64,000 nucleotides of DNA, from assembly GCA_014218235.1 (NCBI GenBank), contig CM024759.1:73634042-73698041 (forward strand). The letters are read 5' to 3'. The DNA is from Colocasia esculenta. Lineage: Eukaryota; Streptophyta; Magnoliopsida; Alismatales; Araceae. The notes under the pieces are model-generated. The model made no database searches, had not been told where the DNA came from, and saw only the letters and a program-made list of their open reading frames with translations. Of this stretch, positions 62,255 through 64,000 are shown one piece after another. How positions within the stretch are numbered: position 1 is the first letter of the stretch; each line of letters starts with the position of its first letter. Both the position numbers and the translations under genes were made by a program.

Positions 62255-63530
62255 TGTATAAGAACTGTAGAGACCTCTCGGAGGACCCTATTCTCAACAT
62301 AGGGGTTGATGACGACGATCCAGAAGAACCAATTGAACGCCACCAAGGAGATGTCCCTCCCGACGAGGATGAAGGTTAGGATGACATGTTGGATCGAGGA
62401 ATTCGCCGGGGTAATCGCCTTTCCTCATGAATCAGAAGAGGATGTCATCATGAGCGGCAATGCCATCGCCACTATAGACCAGCTCGACTTTGCGCTCTAT
62501 GATGACTTTGGACATGTATGTGTTGATGTTGTCAAGGCTCTGCACTAGTATAGCCTCCATCCCCATACACGTCTACTTCTTGGGCCTCCAAATGAATTAC
62601 GGGACAACGAAGCAGTGGAGGCCTTGGTAGCCTAAAGAAATTTTTACAACAATAAAAAATTACAAATCACAACAACAATGCATAAAGAAATATTTACAAC
62701 AATAGAAAAAATCATGCATCATCAGTGTCCACGTCCTCGCCGGCCTCCTCGTCTCCTCTAATGTCACCCGGTGGAGAAACCTACAAAAAGATAATAAAAA
62801 TAACAAATTAAATATTAAATATTAAAATATAAGATATTTATATAAGATGCTATCGTGAATCGTGAGCGGCGCTGCCGGCACCACCGTAGGCCAGCACCAC
62901 CGTAGGCCAGCTCCACCTTGCGCTGTATGATGACTTTGGAAATGTATGTGTTGATGTTGTCAAGCCTCCATCCCTATACGCATCTACTTCTTGGGCCTCC
63001 ATATGAATTATGGGACAACGAAGCGGTGGAGGCCTTGGTATCCCGATCGAAGGTGGCAGCGAAACCATTCTCGAGGAGTCCAGAGGAGAGGGCCTCAAGA
63101 TTCTTACCAAAGGTGAGGCCACAAATGTTGCGGAAGGTGAGGCAAAGGAGGAGGTCTTGGAAGTCGATGGAGACACTGTCTTCTTGAGCAACATCATAGA
63201 TGCGGCAGAGACGAATGATGGCCCATGAGATCCAACGAGCCATATATAGTTTAGCGTAGAGTTTGTGTGGTGAACTCTAGAGTGGCAATCTTGCACTGGA
63301 ACCACCTGCAGGTCTCATCGTCAGAGTTGAAGATGTTGTCACTAAGGGGGTCTTGGAAGGCAGCGCGCCACTTGAGGCCTTTGGATTAGTTCTTGAATTG
63401 AATCTTGAGGATGTGCTCCAAATTGCAAGGGGTGCAATTGACCATGACGACACCTTATCTTCAAGCCAACCCGAAAAACATACATCGAATCACCTCTCCA
63501 GCGCAAGTCAATTGAGGTTTACTGAAGGGT
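62255..63530 (-). pseudogene. CYP86-like cytochrome P450 pseudogene, copy C
   Basis: The same pieces as copy B on the minus strand: CNLEHILKIQF near 63,420, KWRAAFQDPLSDNIFNSDDE (63,320-63,380), TLEFTT near 63,280, DFQDLLLCLTFRNICGLTFG (63,110-63,170) and the I-helix region near 62,300-62,370. A ~180-bp piece around the DDFGHV/NINTYMSK region is present twice (62,430-62,630 and 62,860-63,045), separated by the CACTA TNP1-tail fragment. Numerous stops. The C-terminal half is missing, as in copy B, so it was already dead before duplication. Confidence 0.75.
62636..62860 (-). mobile_element. CACTA TNP1-tail fragment, copy C
   Basis: Parallels 39,530-39,768 in copy B (AAGAAATATTTACAACAATA, GTGTCCACGTCCTCGCCGG). 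The minus strand ends EAGEDVDTDDA*. The terminus and subterminal repeats seen in copy B (39,031-39,450) are absent. Confidence 0.6.
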
Positions 63531-64000
63531 AAGTTAGTGATTTTGCCTCTCTTATAACTTCATTTTACCCTGTTAACGATCAGAGCACGAGGAGGAGTAC
63601 ATTGGCACCTTCTTAACAATTTTAGACGTATTACGTTAATTTTCATAAAGATAAAGGTACCATGATAATTCAACAAGATTTCAAAGATATATAGATTATT
63701 TTCCCAAAATTATATATATGTCATAGTGGGATCTCCATCGACAATTTTATGCACGAAACCATTTTGCTAAAGTTTTCAAATTCCTATTGTTCATCAAGTG
63801 AACATCTAATAAAAACAGTACTCTTAATACCATAACATATTTTTTCCGTACTTTCGGATGCTTATCCTGCCAACTAGCTTGGAGTTTCCATAACCAACGC
63901 TGGGTCAAAACATTGGCGTCCTCCGCATGTTTGCAATATTCGGACGCCATCCACGACTTCCCACCGCGGTGACCGTCGTCGGCGCGCACGCGGCCCGCCG

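Larger units (their letters stand above)
60285..64000. repeat. Duplicated unit, copy C, cut off by the window edge
   Basis: Begins AGTATAATTTCTATCTCATC after the CACTA terminus and parallels copy B from 36,643. It lacks the SINE. At 64,000 it corresponds to about 40,890-40,900 in copy B, i.e. roughly 1 kb before the inhibitor ATG. Confidence 0.85.

Overview
The window is nuclear DNA of a flowering plant. Spliced genes, plant-type LTR retrotransposons (SIRE-like and Tork-like copia, Tat/Retand-type gypsy), CACTA, Mutator-like, hAT, Helitron, SINE and MITE insertions all point that way. TE density and element types would fit a monocot, but I cannot name the species. It is a repeat-dominated intergenic stretch around one apparently functional host gene, a potato-inhibitor-I family protease inhibitor.

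Layout. 1-11.4 kb is a nested LTR-retrotransposon stack. A broken SIRE-like copia (+) is interrupted by a truncated Tat-type gypsy (-), which is itself interrupted by a ~2 kb solo copia LTR. 11.4-18.3 kb is AT-rich intergenic DNA with a MITE and a heavily mutated copia remnant (-). 18.27-20.80 kb is a giant foldback element with a perfect 9-bp target duplication (Mutator type), whose two arms carry tRNA-like sequences. 20.8-29.5 kb is intergenic DNA with several MITEs, tandem repeats and a 963-bp hAT deletion derivative with an 8-bp target duplication. 29.56-32.27 kb is a Helitron carrying gene fragments, one resembling Sas10/THALLO.

34.7-64.0 kb is an ancient tandem duplication of a protease-inhibitor locus. 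Copy A (~34.7-35.6 kb) has lost its gene. Copy B (36.64-~56 kb) holds the gene. Copy C (60.285 kb to the window end) is cut off by the window edge before its gene would start. Copies B and C both carry a CYP86-like P450 pseudogene on the minus strand. A tRNA-derived SINE is present only in copy B.

The most interesting object is a complete 12.70-kb CACTA element (42,628-55,327, 3-bp target duplication CTA), inserted in the single intron of the inhibitor gene, at the very end of a hAT-type MITE. It encodes an intact TNP2-type transposase (1097 aa), a seven-exon TNP1/Ptta-type protein (447 aa, by my splice model) and an intact 399-aa extra ORF. The domain of the extra ORF is shared with the ORF downstream of pol in the copia element at 3 kb. 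Upstream of the extra ORF and of the inferred transposase promoter lie clusters of a 12-bp palindrome (TCGGTCGACCGA), always in pairs spaced exactly 22 bp: 2 pairs then 7 pairs, each ending 70-80 bp before a TATA-like box. This looks like an element-encoded operator system distinct from the GCAGCGGC-type subterminal repeats. The element also carries an antisense U/P-type cyclin fragment. A second, deleted relative of the CACTA (TNP1 C-terminal half, opposite orientation) ends at 60,284, exactly at the copy C border.
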